Source of the DNA: Rhizobium sp. L51/94
GTDB taxonomy: Bacteria > Pseudomonadota > Alphaproteobacteria > Rhizobiales > Rhizobiaceae
NCBI RefSeq assembly: GCF_019355555.1
Contig: NZ_CP072145.1
Location: forward strand, 215,226 to 279,225
DNA length: 64,000 nt
Reading direction: 5' to 3'
In this document: piece after piece, positions 17,268-25,437 of the stretch
How the letters are laid out: each line of letters begins with the position of its first letter
Numbering within the stretch: the stretch's first letter is position 1
Position numbers and translations under genes: made by a program
Notes under the pieces: model-generated
The model's input: the letters and a program-made list of their open reading frames with translations, nothing else
The model's database searches: none
Told to the model about the DNA's origin: nothing

Positions 17268-18926
17268 ATGGAAACCGGCTCGGGAAATCACCGTGATCAT
17301 GCTGCAGCCCTGGAAGCAGAGCTAGCGATTGCGCGGTCGGAACGGGCTACTGCTTTGGCCGAATTGGCTGTTGCCAAGGCCAAGGAGGCCGACGATCAGG
17401 CCATCATTCTTCGCCAGAAAGTCTATATCGAAAAGCTGCAACGGGAACTGCGCGGTCAGAAGTCGGAACGGACAGCGCGGCTGATCGCGCAGATGGAGCT
17501 GATGCTTGAGGACGCCGAAGCGGCGGCGACTGAAGATGAGCTTGCCGCCGAAATGGCCGTTGCCGCAGCTGCTGCGATTGCGGTCACCGGCTTTACGCGC
17601 AAGCGGCCCGTCAAGAAGCCTTTCCCGGAATATCTTCCGCGTGAGCGTGTCGTGGTGCCTGGTCCGGTTGCCTGCAGCTGCTGTGGCGGTGAACGGCTTC
17701 GCAAGCTCGGCGAAGACATCACCGAAACGATGGAGAGCGTACCGCGTAGCTGGAAGGTCATTCAGACGGTGCGGGAAAAGTTCACCTGCCGTGACTGCGA
17801 GAAGATCAGCCAGGCACCTGCACCCTTCCATGTCATACCGAGAGGATGGGCGGGTCCGAGCCTTTTGGCGATGATGCTCTGCGACAAGTTCGGCCAGCAC
17901 ATTCCCCTCAATCGCCAGGTCGAACGTTTTGCCCTGGAAGGTGTGCCAGTCAGTCTGTCGACAGCAGCAGACGCGATTGGCGCGTGCTGCCAGGTCCTTG
18001 ACCCGCTTGTGAGGCGGATTGAAAGCCATACGTTCGCGTCTGAACGGATCCACGGTGATGACACGACCGTGCCGGTTCTCGCTCTCGGCAAGACCGTCAC
18101 CGGTCGGATATGGAGCTACGTCAAGGACGATGCTCCGTTTGGCGGAACGGCGCCTCCGTCGGCGATGTTCTATTATTCCCGGGACCGGGCCGGCGAACAT
18201 CCACAGGCGCATCTGGCCAATTATAGCGGCCTCCTTCAGGCGGATGCCTATACGGGCTATGGCCAGCTCTATCTTCCTGATCGAAGTCCGGGCCCGATTC
18301 ATGAGGCGGCGTGTTGGGCGCATGCCAGGCGACCATTCTTTGCGCAAGCCGATTTGGAGGCAAACGCGCGCCGAAAAGCGCAGGGTAAAAATGCCGCCGT
18401 CATCTCGCCGGTCGCCTTGAACATGGTGCAGCGGATCGACGCACTGTTCGAAATCGAGCGCCATATCAATGGCCGTACGGCCGATGAGAGAAAAGCAATC
18501 CGCCAGCAGTTGTCAAAACCGCTGATCGACGACGTGGAGATATGGATACGCGAACATCGCGCTAGGTTACCGCGCGACAATGACTTGGCAAAGGCGTTTG
18601 ACTACATGCTGAACCGCTGGGAATCGTTCACCCGTTTCCTCGACGACGGGCGCATTTGCCTGTCGAACAATTGTGCGGAGCGATCTCTGCGCGGTGTGGC
18701 ACTCGGACGGAAAGCCTGGCTATTTGCCGGTTCCGATCGAGGGGGCCAGCGGGCGGCGGCCATGTACAGCCTGATCGTCACCGCGAAAATGAATCGCATT
18801 GACCCACAGGCCTGGCTTGCCGATGTCCTTGCCCGCATCGCCGACCATCCAGTCAGCCGTCTTGATGAGCTTCTCCCCTGGAATTGGCGGGAAACCACAA
18901 CATCGCCACTGAGGCAGGCGGCCTGA
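17268..18926 (+). CDS. tnpC: IS66 transposase TnpC
   Basis: The 552-aa DDE transposase has an N-terminal coiled-coil region (residues about 10-70, Ala/Glu-rich), a zinc-finger-like CSCCGG...CRDC cluster (about 128-170), the catalytic region starting IHGDDTTVPVL (about 260), LQADAYTGYGQLY (second Asp), and the C-terminal CLSNNCAERSLRGVALGRKAWLFAGS with the Glu. The ATG at 17268 is the first in frame. The gene ends in a TGATG overlap with the passenger gene. Confidence 0.93.
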   Translation: METGSGNHRDHAAALEAELAIARSERATALAELAVAKAKEADDQAIILRQKVYIEKLQRELRGQKSERTARLIAQMELMLEDAEAAATEDELAAEMAVAAAAAIAVTGFTRKRPVKKPFPEYLPRERVVVPGPVACSCCGGERLRKLGEDITETMESVPRSWKVIQTVREKFTCRDCEKISQAPAPFHVIPRGWAGPSLLAMMLCDKFGQHIPLNRQVERFALEGVPVSLSTAADAIGACCQVLDPLVRRIESHTFASERIHGDDTTVPVLALGKTVTGRIWSYVKDDAPFGGTAPPSAMFYYSRDRAGEHPQAHLANYSGLLQADAYTGYGQLYLPDRSPGPIHEAACWAHARRPFFAQADLEANARRKAQGKNAAVISPVALNMVQRIDALFEIERHINGRTADERKAIRQQLSKPLIDDVEIWIREHRARLPRDNDLAKAFDYMLNRWESFTRFLDDGRICLSNNCAERSLRGVALGRKAWLFAGSDRGGQRAAAMYSLIVTAKMNRIDPQAWLADVLARIADHPVSRLDELLPWNWRETTTSPLRQAA

Positions 18927-19510
18927 TGGCAGGTCCTCTCGTTCGCTTAAAGATCATGCTCGATGACGTTGATCCCTTGGTGATGCGGCGCGTTGTCGTC
19001 CCATTCCGCATTCGGCTTGACCGGCTTCATGAGGTTCTTCAGGAGGCTTTCGGCTGGACGAACAGCCATCTGTATGAGTTCAGGATCCGTGACATCGGGT
19101 TCGGCGTGCCTGATGGCGGCTTTGATGGTCCCATCGATGCACGCAAAGAAACGCTTCTTGCTGCCATAGAAGATATCGGCGCGAAATCATTCAAGTATCT
19201 CTATGACTTCGGCGACGGCTGGACGCACACCGTGAAAATCGAAAAGGTTTTACCGGCGACCGCCGGCTTCGACGATCCCTTCCTGCTTGACGTTGTCGGA
19301 CGATGTCCACCGGAGGATGTCGGCGGTCCGTGGGGTTATGAAGAGTTCCGCGAGGCCATTGCGGACACCAACCATGAGCGTCACCACGAACTTGTGGAAT
19401 GGTGGGGCGATGCGCACTACGATCCTGGCGATGTCGACGCCGGCAATCTCCGCAAAAACGTCGAGGCTTTAGCTGCAAAGTGGAAACGCCGATCGCGAAA
19501 GAAAAGCTGA
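18926..19510 (+). CDS. PRiA4 ORF3-like protein carried by IS66
   Basis: From the ATG at 18926 the product is 194 aa. Its sequence (LVRLKIMLDDVDPLVMRRVVVPFRIRLDRLHEVLQEAFGW..HLYEF, then YLYDFGDGWTHTVKIEKV) is the PRiA4_ORF3 family, first seen on an Ri plasmid and common beside IS66-like transposases. Function is unknown. It overlaps the tnpC stop and lies inside the IS66 terminal repeats, so it is a passenger co-transcribed with tnpC. Confidence 0.85.
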   Translation: MAGPLVRLKIMLDDVDPLVMRRVVVPFRIRLDRLHEVLQEAFGWTNSHLYEFRIRDIGFGVPDGGFDGPIDARKETLLAAIEDIGAKSFKYLYDFGDGWTHTVKIEKVLPATAGFDDPFLLDVVGRCPPEDVGGPWGYEEFREAIADTNHERHHELVEWWGDAHYDPGDVDAGNLRKNVEALAAKWKRRSRKKS

Positions 19511-20313
19511 ACCTGCGGTCCTCGGCGAATGCTTACGGTTCGCCTCGATCCAATCCGGCAGCTTCTGACTGAAGCTGGCATAGGAGAACACCAATTGCGA
19601 TGCACTCAGCACGGCCACATAAATCTGTGCTGCCCGGATCTCGCCAGAAGACGGATCGATGATCGGGATCGTATGGCCGGCATAGTCGCATTCCATCGCG
19701 ACACCAGCCACATGACGACTGCGATAGGTGGGTTTGGCGCGGCTCTCATAATCAGCAAATCGGCAGCAGAACCAGGTGTAGCCGTATCCATCCGGATGGA
19801 CCTCCCGGTATTCCTGCCATAGCAGGTTGAGCGTCACGCCTTTGCGTTTCAACTCGCTGGCCACTTTCGGCCAGTTCGGTTCCTCGCTGTCTCGAGGAGG
19901 TCGCCCCATCCGCCGGAATAGTCGCTGCTCCAGGAGCTCGTCATCATCCAGACCGGGTGGAAGTGGCCATGCTGCAAGCCCCGCCTCCCGCGCCCGCAGC
20001 AGATACGTTGAGACCGACGTCTTGCTCATCTTCAGCCGCTCAGAAACGGCGCGTATCGACAATTCCTGCTCGAACGTCAGCCGCAGTATCGATCGAATGT
20101 CTTTCACATCAGTATGTCTCGCTTGCTTCCGTCTAGGCATTAGATCCTCGCTTAAAACACGAGAACAAATTGCCAGATCGGCGCTCACGAGATTCGATCT
20201 AAATCGCTGTCGCTTCTGTCCGCGACTTACTGAATTTGCTGTCCCGAACTTTCTGAATTCGGTGTCCGCGACTTACTGAAATCTTTGTCCGGGACTTTGT
20301 GAAACCCGCAGTT

Positions 20314-21348
20314 CTAAAAGGCTTTGCCGCTCGGCACGGCTTGGAAATGATCTTCCCTCTTCCAAAGCCCAAGCAGCAGCACGGCCAATTTGCGTGCCAC
20401 CGCCGTTCGCGCCCGCTTTGGGCCCAATCGTTTTGCCAACTTCAACCCCCAGCTTCGCAAGGTGGACGGCGCGGTCACCGTTGTCAGGAGACAACCCGCT
20501 GCCTCATATAGATAGTGCCGCAACATATCGTCGCCCTGTTTGGAGATCGAGCCTGTCACATCTCGATCGCCCGACTGGTACCTTTTTGGTGTCAGGCCAA
20601 CGTAAGAACCGATGGATCGGCTTTTTCCAAAACGTCGCGGATCTTCCACCGTCGCCACGAAGGCTAGGGAGGTCAGCGGTCCGACGCCAGGCACCGACAT
20701 CAGATGCCAGCACGGCTTCGATGCGGCCGTTATTTGCCGCACCTTCTTATCCAGGCCGGCCAATTCCACCTCAACCCGTGCAAGCGTATCAAGAAGTGCC
20801 GCAATCCCGATATAAAGAGCATCATGTCGGTTGCAGGAAGATCGCACCTCCTCATCGAACCGCTTACCTCCGGCTCGAGCCGAGATCTTGATGCCGAACG
20901 GTCGCAGCAGCCCACGAACTTGTCCATAAAGCTGGCGCTTGACGTTGACGAGTTGCTCACGCGCGCCCAACAAAGCCTTTAGCCGATGACTTTCCATGGT
21001 CTTCACATGTACCGCAGAATACCAGCCGCTCGCCAGCATCTCGGCAAGTGCCTGCGCGTCCCCCTTGTCGGTCTTCTCAGGCCGCGCCTTCAGGGCATCG
21101 GCCGCCCGCCGCGCATCCATGCAGATGATAGGAAAGCCAAGATTCTTCAGTTCATGGTAGAGCCAGGGCGTTAGCGACCCTGTCTCAAGCCCGACCTTCA
21201 CCAGATGGTCTTTCCATCTCTTCAGTCGCTCGGCGATCATCGACGGCTGCGTATCCGCGCTCCCGCGCCACACCACTCGGCGATCTTGATCCATAACGCA
21301 AATGTGTGTGCTCTTGAGGCTGACGTCCAATCCAACGTAATATTGCAT
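20314..21348 (-). CDS. IS110-family DEDD transposase, intact copy
   Basis: The 344-aa recombinase has the RuvC-like N-terminal domain (YVGLDVSLKSTHICVMD with the first Asp; KTDKGDAQALAE with the last acidic pair) and the C-terminal Tnp_20 domain (SVPGVGPLTSLAFVATVEDPRRF...GSYVGLTPKRYQSG). Members move by bridge-RNA-guided recombination with a catalytic Ser in the C-terminal domain. The frame is intact here, unlike the copy at 47066, but IS21 sits 4-5 bp after the stop and cuts off the 3' noncoding region. Confidence 0.92.
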   Translation of the reverse strand: MQYYVGLDVSLKSTHICVMDQDRRVVWRGSADTQPSMIAERLKRWKDHLVKVGLETGSLTPWLYHELKNLGFPIICMDARRAADALKARPEKTDKGDAQALAEMLASGWYSAVHVKTMESHRLKALLGAREQLVNVKRQLYGQVRGLLRPFGIKISARAGGKRFDEEVRSSCNRHDALYIGIAALLDTLARVEVELAGLDKKVRQITAASKPCWHLMSVPGVGPLTSLAFVATVEDPRRFGKSRSIGSYVGLTPKRYQSGDRDVTGSISKQGDDMLRHYLYEAAGCLLTTVTAPSTLRSWGLKLAKRLGPKRARTAVARKLAVLLLGLWKREDHFQAVPSGKAF

Positions 21349-21437
21349 CGCTGCTCTCCTAAGGTCTTCGGCAAACCAAGGCGGATGTTCTCATCAGCCG
21401 AGGGGAGCAGCAACCTCATGTATGGGATGTATTAGCC

Positions 21438-21783
21438 CTGCTATTATACCACGAAATTTGCCCATTAGCGACTTACTCGAGCAGATATTTAAGGTACCAA
21501 GTTAATTATGGTGCATTGAGGAGGTCTGTTCGAGCCAGCTTTTGAGGTGACGGTGGGTGCGAGGGCCTGAATCGACCGGATGGATGTTCATGGATGCCGG
21601 GCAAATATATTAATCCCCCAGAGATGCGTAGCCGCGAAATATCAGGCGCTCTGAAAATAAAAACCCTCAACAGGGAATGATACCTACAGCTAATTGCACG
21701 GTTCCAATTGGAAAAGTGAGGAGGGGGTATCCCTGAGATGCACGGCCACTACGGTCAGCAAACGATAGAAAGTGACGCCTTGC
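21438..21783. other. Non-IS spacer between IS110 and IS256, possibly old virA upstream DNA
   Basis: No gene is seen in these 346 bp. It holds a short palindromic site, TTCCAATTGGAAAAG (21702-21715), that resembles a vir box. Because virA now starts just right of IS256, this stretch could be its displaced upstream region. Confidence 0.4.
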
Positions 21784-22370
21784 TTATCGAGGATCGTGTC
21801 CCAGCGAGTGCGGTAGCTGGGTTCATAGCCATCGGTGTTTTCCGGTAGGGTCGGGTTGCTTATGACCAACCTGAAGGACACCACCGATGACCGAGGATAT
21901 GATGAACCTGCGTTCGCTTGTTGAGAAGAGCGCAGACGCAGATTTGCTGCGCGATATGATCGGCTTTGCCGCCGAGAAGCTGATGGCACTGGAAGTTGGT
22001 GCTGCGACTGGTGCAGGCTATGGCGAGAAGAGCGCGCTTCGTGTTGCCCAGCGCAACGGCTATCGCGATAGAGATTGGGAAACACGGGCTGGAACGGTGG
22101 AGTTGCGCATTCCCAAGCTTCGAACAGGCAGCTATTTCCCGAGCTTCCTGGAACCACGCCGCATGGCCGAGAAGGCTCTGACGGCCGTCATACAGGAGGC
22201 CTATATCCAGGGCATCTCGACCCGGTCCGTCGATGACCTGGTGAAGGCCATGGGGATGAGCGGCATATCTAAAAGCCAAGTCTCGCGGCTTTGCGAAGAG
22301 ATCGATGTGAAGGTCAAAGCCTTTCTCGACCGTCCCATCGAGGGCGAGTGGCCATACATCTGGATCGACG

Positions 22371-24582
22371 GTGCGCCGTGCGGCGCGGGAGGTGCGTATG
22401 ATTTAGTGTAACCTCTCAAGCTTGCCGATTTTTGACCGACGGCTGTGATGCCGTCCGATTTGCAGGAGCAGTAGATCGAAGGGGGCCAAGAAGCCTAATC
22501 GGGCGTCGCCGATTGGGTTGCATAAGCAGATTGGCCTTAACTGTACCGGATGCGGGCCATCAACCGCGGGCCGGGCTACCGCAGTGCCCATGGCGAGACA
22601 ACGAAGTGAGCGTCAGAAGCCTCGAACCACAGAAATCGCTTTCATTAGCGTGATGGCGTGGAGGCACGAAAGAGCGATCAGAGGCGGTAAGGCTCGTCTA
22701 TCCTTACTGCCGGGTTCTCGAAGAGACCCGAGATGGGACTGGCTCCTATGCCCCATCTCCCGCATTGCACGGGGTAGAGCTCACCGCCTAACGGCACAAA
22801 GGTTGGAAATCGGAACACGGGAACTTGGATCGTTTGCCCGGTCGGAAGCCGGGCTCGCTGCGACGGCCAGATATGGACGACACCAAGGGCGGAGCTTTCG
22901 TAGTAGTCGGAGTGCGGGAAAGCCGCATACAGGGCGAAGGAAAGCAGGAAGACGATAGGATTGCAAAAACGGAGGAGTGATCTGTGGACATGGATCATCG
23001 GGCAGACAAAGTCTGGGTACTCGGCATTCAAAGCAAACTCTATCAGTGGAGTAAGGCAAATCCCGACGACCAGTGGCGCGACATGTGGGGTTGGTTGACC
23101 GACCTCAGAGTGCTCCGCCATGCCTTGGCATCGTGTCGCCTCCAACAAAGGAGGACGCACTGCCGGGGTCGACGGGATGACGGTGGGACGCATCCGGAAC
23201 CGGAGTGAGTATCGCTTCCTGGTCGATCTTCAAGCTGATCTGCGCAGTGGTGCATATCAGCCAAGTCCGGCCAGACGCAAACTGATTCCAAAGGCTGGGA
23301 AACCAGGGCAATTCCGGCCCTTGGGCATCCCCACCATCAGAGATCGCGTCGTACAAGGCGCGGTCAAGATTCTTCTGGAGCCTATCTTCGAGGCGCAATT
23401 CTGGCATGTCTCTTATGGGTTCCGACCCGGTAGAAACACGCACGGTGCCTTGGAGTACATTCGTCGGGCAGCCTTGCCCCAAAAACGGGACAAGGACACC
23501 CGGCGAAACCGGCTGCCATACCCTTGGGTGATTGAGGGGGACATCAAAGGGTGCTTCGACAATATCAATCATCATCACCTGCTCGAGCGGATGCGCAAGC
23601 GTATTGGCGATCGACGAGTGGTGCGATTGGTCGGATCCTTCCTGAAGGCCGGTGTTTTGACGGAGGATCAGTTCTTACGGACGGACGCCGGTACCCCTCA
23701 AGGCGGGATCATCTCACCATTGCTTGCGAACATCGCCCTTAGTGCGATCGAGGAGCGGTATGAAAGGTGGCCTATCACCGCCGAAAGGCCCAAGCCCGTC
23801 GCAAAAGCAACGGGGTGGCGGCAGCGGCGAGCGCCCGCGACAGTGATCGCATAGCAGGACGCTGTGTGTTTCTGCCGGTGCGCTACGCCGACGACTTCGT
23901 GGTTTTGGTGTCTGGATCGCTGGAGGAGGCTATGGCAGAGAAATCCGCTCTGGCCGACTACCTGATCGCGACGACCGGGCTAACGTTGTCGCCGGAAAAG
24001 ACAAAGGTAACGGCCATGACAGAGGGCTTCGAGTTTCTCGGATTCCGCTTCAGCGCGCATTGGGATAAACGCTACGGCTATGGCCCGCGCGTTGAAATAC
24101 CCAAGGCGAAGGCCGCCAACCTGCGTCACAAGGTCAAGCAACTGACGCAGCGTGACAGCATATCCGTCAGTCTTGGCGAAAAGCTCCGGAAGGTGAATTC
24201 CATCACCAGCGGATGGGCGAATTATTATCGCTACTGTGTCGGCGCTGGCCGCGTATTTGTCGATCTCGACTGGTATATTGGCCTGCGTCTTTACTGCTGG
24301 CTACGTAAGAAACGTCCAAAGGGAACACCCAGCGAACTGTGGGGCTCAAAACAGCCAAGCAGGCGCCGGGCGACGAGACGGGTTTGGGGAGAAGGGTCCA
24401 TTGAGCAACACGTGCTCGGCTGGACACCTGTCGAGCGATACCGTCTCGCGTGGATGGACATGCCTGACTTTGCCATGTCTTCTGGAGAGCCGGATGCGTA
24501 ACGAAAGGCGCACGTCCGGTTCGGCGAGAGGCGATGCGAAACCTGCCGCCGTAATGCGGTAAGGCGCGCATCGCCTACTCAT
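22371..24582 (+). mobile_element. Group II intron inside IS256
   Basis: It starts GTGCG (the GUGYG consensus) and ends near CCTACTCAT. A typical domain V hairpin lies at 24487-24522 (GAGCCGGATGCG..CGAAAGG..CGCACGTCCGGTTC). It encodes a reverse transcriptase/maturase. Placement is immediately after the codon for the first catalytic Asp of the host transposase. The boundary is uncertain by a base or so because the exact join leaves an ambiguous C. Confidence 0.88.
22984..24501 (+). pseudogene. Group II intron reverse transcriptase/maturase, frameshifted
   Basis: Three frames make up one protein: an N-terminal part (22984 to about 23130, VWVLGIQSKLYQWS), a central RT part (to about 23772, GVDGMTVGRI, FRPLGIPTIRDRVVQ, VIEGDIKGCFDNINH, TPQGGIISPLLANIAL) and a C-terminal part with the catalytic YADD box (PVRYADDFVVLV) and maturase X domain. 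Two frameshifts, near 23130 and 23772, break it. Either the copy is dead or these are sequence errors. No HNH endonuclease domain is seen. Confidence 0.82.
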
Positions 24583-25437
24583 CCCACTTACCTGAAGGTG
24601 AGACGCGGCGGTCGCATCGTCTCTGTCGCAGCGATCATCGCCGTCGGCGTCAATGCCGATGGACGCCGGGAAGTGCTTGGATTGGAGATCGGTACATCCG
24701 AGGCCGAGCCGATCTGGACAGAGTTCCTGCGCAAGCTGACGCGCCGGGGCTTGAGAGGAGTGAAGCTGGTCGTCTCCGATGCCCATGAGAGCATCAAGAT
24801 CGCCGTCGGCAAGGTGCTGAATGCGACCTGGCAGCGTTGCCGGGTCCACTTCATGAGGAATGCTTTGGCCCATGCCGGAAAGAGCGGCAGACGCGTCGTC
24901 TCCGCTTTCATTGCCACAGCATTTGCTCAGGAGACGCCTGAGGCCGCCAGCACACAGTGGCGCAGCGTCGCTGATCAGATCAGGCCGAAGGTGCCAAAAC
25001 TGGCCAATCTGATGGATGAGGCCGAGAACGATGTGCTGGCCTACATGACCTTTCCAAAACAGCATTGGGCCAAGCTTCACAGCACCAATCCTATCGAGCG
25101 TCTCAACGGCGAGATCAAACGACGCACCGAGGTTGTCGGCATCTTTCCTAACGAGGATGCCATCATCCGTCTCGTCGGTGCTCTGCTGCTCGAACAGAAC
25201 GACGAATGGGCGGTTCAGCGATCCCGTTACATGACACTGGAAACAATCGCCCAAATGAGCGATGATCCCCTTATCAGCATGCCAGCCGTGGCACGCTGAT
25301 ATTCCCTCCGGCCATCACCGGGAGGCACCGTGGATGTCACAAGCTACACCATTCTGCGGGACACGATCTTATCGAGCGATAAAAAATCTGAATAACTTTA
25401 GAGCCAATCAATGAGTAAGTGAAGGATGTAGTCATCC

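Larger units (their letters stand above)
16408..19536 (+). mobile_element. IS66-family element with a passenger gene
   Basis: The 3129-bp element has imperfect terminal repeats (GTATCCCTACGGCG / inverse of CGCCGAATGCTTAC) and an exact 8-bp target duplication GGTTCGCC at 16400-16407 and 19537-19544, as expected for IS66. It carries tnpA, tnpB, tnpC and one further gene downstream of tnpC. All frames look intact, so it may still be mobile. Confidence 0.93.
15450..20140 (-). pseudogene. istA: IS21 transposase istA, split by IS66
   Basis: The N-terminal part reads from ATG 20140 (MPRRKQARHTDVKDIRSILRL, a DNA-binding HTH region; the core D in AMECDYAGHTI) down to the IS66 target site. The C-terminal part continues at 16399 and ends at 15450. 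Removing IS66 plus one copy of its target duplication restores one frame (EAN|QRAFSYFGGVTKTTICDNL), which proves the order of insertion. The gene was intact before IS66 arrived; it is now inactive. Confidence 0.92.
14557..20310 (-). mobile_element. IS21-family element, interrupted by IS66
   Basis: The ends (TGCGGATTTC... / ...GAAACCCGCA) are inverted and the 5-bp target duplication GTTCT flanks it at 14552-14556 and 20311-20315. Internal repeats of the form TTTC..AAGTCGCGGACA occur at both ends, as in IS21 elements with multiple transposase-binding sites. It carries istA (broken by IS66) and istB, and it sits a few bases after the stop codon of the IS110 transposase. Confidence 0.88.
14266..21437 (-). 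mobile_element. IS110-family element, left copy, split by IS21
   Basis: The pieces 14266-14556 and 20311-21437 rejoin into a sequence matching the right copy (46979-48214 plus 52579-52750) in inverse orientation. The transposase lies at 20314-21348 and a long noncoding 3' region of about 290 bp follows it. In this family such noncoding DNA can encode a bridge RNA; a 3' location fits the IS1111-type subgroup. The IS21 insertion separates the transposase from that region. The outer end (TTCTCTACATTTGG) abuts the IS630 terminal repeat. Confidence 0.75.
21887..25299 (+). pseudogene. IS256-family transposase, interrupted by the intron
   Basis: Exon 1 (21887-22370) encodes the N-terminal half (MTEDMMNLRSLVEKSADADLL to WPYIWIDA) and exon 2 (about 24583-25299) the rest (TYLKVRRGGRIVSVAAI onward). 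The join restores the family motif WIDATYLKVR, whose Asp is the first catalytic residue. The second Asp (VVSDAHESI) and the Glu (TNPIERLNGEIKRR) are in exon 2. If the intron still spliced from RNA, a functional transposase could be made; the intron's own protein gene is damaged. Confidence 0.88.
21784..25376 (+). mobile_element. IS256-family element, split by a group II intron
   Basis: The outer ends share inverted sequences (ATCGAGGATCGTGTCCC near 21785; GGGACACGATCTTATCGA near 25359-25374). Between them lie two halves of one IS256 transposase with a group II intron in the middle. The right end is about 60 bp before the virA start. Confidence 0.82.
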
